Assembly (NCBI GenBank): GCA_009781925.1
Contig: WQUU01000064.1
Span: 1 to 7,359 of the forward strand
From: Bacillota bacterium
Lineage (GTDB): Bacteria; Bacillota; Clostridia; Oscillospirales; Oscillospiraceae
Direction of reading: 5' to 3'
Length of the DNA: 7,359 bases
The notes below the pieces were generated by a model that saw only the letters and a program-made list of their open reading frames with translations, made no database searches and was not told where the DNA came from. Positions 6,837 through 7,359 of this stretch are shown here, in pieces; the stretch's first letter is position 1; each line of letters starts with the position of its first letter. The translations under genes were made by a program, and so were the position numbers.

Positions 6837-7121
6837 TCAAACCTCGCAGTAATATTTTTTCAGCGTCTTGACGACCTCCTCCGCCCGGTGGTCGGCGATG
6901 GCATAGGTGACATTCTGGCCCGTCTTGCTGCAATCGAGAATGCCGTAAGCCCTGAGCAGGGTCAGATGCTGCGAGAGCGCCGACAGGCTGATGTTCGGCA
7001 CGAATTTTGAGAGTTCCCCCACCGTCATGGGCCGCTCCATCAATCCGCAGAAGATGAGCAGTCGGTTTTCGTTGGCCAGTATTTTTAACAGTTCCGCAAT
7101 TTGCTTCGCTTGATCCCCCAC
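6837..7121 (-). CDS. ArsR-family repressor, BigR/SqrR-like persulfide sensor
   Basis: This 94-residue winged helix-turn-helix protein is a dimeric ArsR/SmtB-type repressor. The recognition helix is SALSQHLTLLRAYGIL (47-62), and the wing is GQNVTYAI (68-75). It lacks the ELCVCDL arsenite site and the histidine-rich alpha-5 zinc site of SmtB/CzrA. Instead it has a cysteine in RLLIFCGL (Cys 25) and one at the extreme end of the last helix in KKYYC (Cys 92). These positions match the two reactive cysteines of BigR and SqrR, which form a tetrasulfide or disulfide when exposed to reactive sulfur and then release DNA; the spacing is 67 residues here and 66 there as I recall. A third cysteine, Cys 64, precedes the wing. 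Its partners, a rhodanese and a thioredoxin, fit a sulfur-responsive repressor. The start is GTG 7121 with AGGAG 7 nt upstream. It likely represses its own operon through the palindrome at 7134-7159. ArsR membership is firm; the sulfur-sensing assignment is an inference. Confidence 0.93.
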   Translation of the reverse strand: MGDQAKQIAELLKILANENRLLIFCGLMERPMTVGELSKFVPNISLSALSQHLTLLRAYGILDCSKTGQNVTYAIADHRAEEVVKTLKKYYCEV

Positions 7122-7128
7122 AGTGCCG

Positions 7129-7133
7129 CTCCT
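7129..7133 (-). promoter_or_regulatory. Ribosome binding site deciding the GTG start of the repressor
   Basis: AGGAG lies 7 nt before GTG 7121. No ATG with comparable spacing is available, so the GTG start is well supported. Confidence 0.75.
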
Positions 7134-7159
7134 ACTTATAAGTATATTAGAAATTACTT
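7134..7159 (-). promoter_or_regulatory. Palindromic operator, probable ArsR-type binding site
   Basis: Two overlapping palindromes lie just after the -10 box. On the plus strand AAGTATATT-AG-AAATTACTT (7140-7159) is a 9-2-9 imperfect inverted repeat, with 7 of 9 positions matching. It overlaps the perfect ten-base palindrome ACTTATAAGT (7134-7143). The pair covers the expected transcription start, so a bound dimer would block initiation. ArsR-family operators are commonly AT-rich inverted repeats with a 2-bp centre. Binding by the adjacent repressor is inferred. Confidence 0.6.
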
Positions 7160-7161
7160 AA

Positions 7162-7190
7162 ATACTAACATGAGATTGCGGATTTGTCAA
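7162..7190 (-). promoter_or_regulatory. Sigma-A promoter of the arsR-rhodanese-trxA unit
   Basis: On the minus strand a perfect TTGACA (7190-7185) is followed by a 17-bp spacer and TAGTAT (7167-7162), with TG one base before it giving an extended -10. Transcription would start near 7155, leaving a leader of about 34 nt before GTG 7121. This is the only strong promoter upstream of the three genes. Confidence 0.8.
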
Positions 7191-7278
7191 GAACTTTTTT
7201 TGCTGTAATATTTGCTGTTGTATTTTACGAAGAATGAATCTATAATGATAGGCAAAAGTGGCTAGTGTCTTGACCGCA

Positions 7279-7359
7279 TTATAATTTAGGATACAGGTAA
7301 TTGAGCTTGCCACGAGCTTGATCGGTGGTGAAATGCCAATCGACATGCTTTGTACAGTC
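7279..7359 (-). CDS. C-terminal end of a transposase, probably IS630-type (5' part outside window)
   Basis: The minus-strand frame entering at the right edge reads 26 codons and stops at TAA 7281-7279. The end of the product, with VDWHFTTDQARGKLNYLYP, resembles what I recall of the C-terminus of IS630-family transposases (W-x-FTT-x-x-AR-x-KL-x-x-LYP). The catalytic DDE residues would lie outside the window. The DNA is visibly AT-richer than the rest of the window, as expected of an acquired element. The gene points towards the ArsR operon and ends about 90 bp before that operon's -35 box. I cannot see the terminal inverted repeat with certainty. The family assignment rests on a short tail and is moderate only. 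Confidence 0.55.
   Translation of the reverse strand, partial: DCTKHVDWHFTTDQARGKLNYLYPKL

Noticed and set aside
6837..7121. Arsenite or zinc/cadmium sensor identity for the ArsR protein
   Set aside because: The ELCVCDL motif is absent, and although Asp 77-His 78 occur near the last helix the remaining histidine and glutamate of the alpha-5 metal site are missing.
7218..7246. Plus-strand promoter-like TTGTAT-17-TATAAT
   Set aside because: The spacing is ideal but the DNA is AT-rich and transcription would run antisense into the transposase tail; no plus-strand gene is visible beyond it. The short MPIDMLCTV frame at 7332 is better explained as antisense of the transposase.
7158..7346. 62-codon minus-strand open frame overlapping the operon promoter
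   Set aside because: It covers the TTGACA/-10 region and overlaps the transposase tail in another frame; the transposase frame gives a recognisable protein end, this one does not.

Overview
The window looks like a piece of chromosome from a GC-rich low-GC-phylum relative, i.e. a clostridial Firmicute (Bacillota). The reasons are an AddA/AddB recombination nuclease pair of the Firmicute type, sigma-A style TTGACA/TATAAT promoters with 17-bp spacers, strong AGGAGG-type ribosome binding sites, a TTG and a GTG start, and seven-base repeats of a kind I recall from clostridial intergenic DNA. No species can be named from the sequence. Every gene I can support lies on the minus strand; the many open frames on the plus strand are shadows of GC-rich coding DNA.

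Reading in the direction of transcription (right to left): at the far right (7279-7359) is the last 26 codons of a transposase, probably IS630-type, in AT-rich DNA. Next comes a compact three-gene unit with its own promoter (7162-7190), an overlapping palindromic operator (7134-7159) and a terminator (6008-6035). It encodes an ArsR-family repressor with the two cysteines placed as in the persulfide sensors BigR/SqrR, a lipoprotein with a single rhodanese domain, and a small thioredoxin. Together these look like a sulfide/persulfide-responsive unit: the sensor detects reactive sulfur, the rhodanese handles sulfane sulfur at the membrane surface, and the thioredoxin reduces persulfides or disulfides in the cytoplasm. 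The substrate and signal are inferred, not shown.

Between this unit and the next lies a 69-bp nested palindromic repeat (6014-6082), one half of which doubles as the terminator. Beyond it an extended -10 promoter (5957-5985) drives addB (stop at 2743) and then addA (start 2702, running off the left edge after 900 codons). These are the two subunits of the AddAB helicase-nuclease that processes double-strand breaks for RecA. Both carry intact motifs; the AddB iron-sulfur cysteines and nuclease residues are all present. The addA nuclease domain lies outside the window.

Seven-base repeats (CARYGRA type) fill the addB-addA junction, where they supply the addB stop codon, and related heptads appear inside addA at the left edge, just after the helicase domain. 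No stretch of more than 300 bases is without a gene; no RNA gene, CRISPR array or tRNA was seen.
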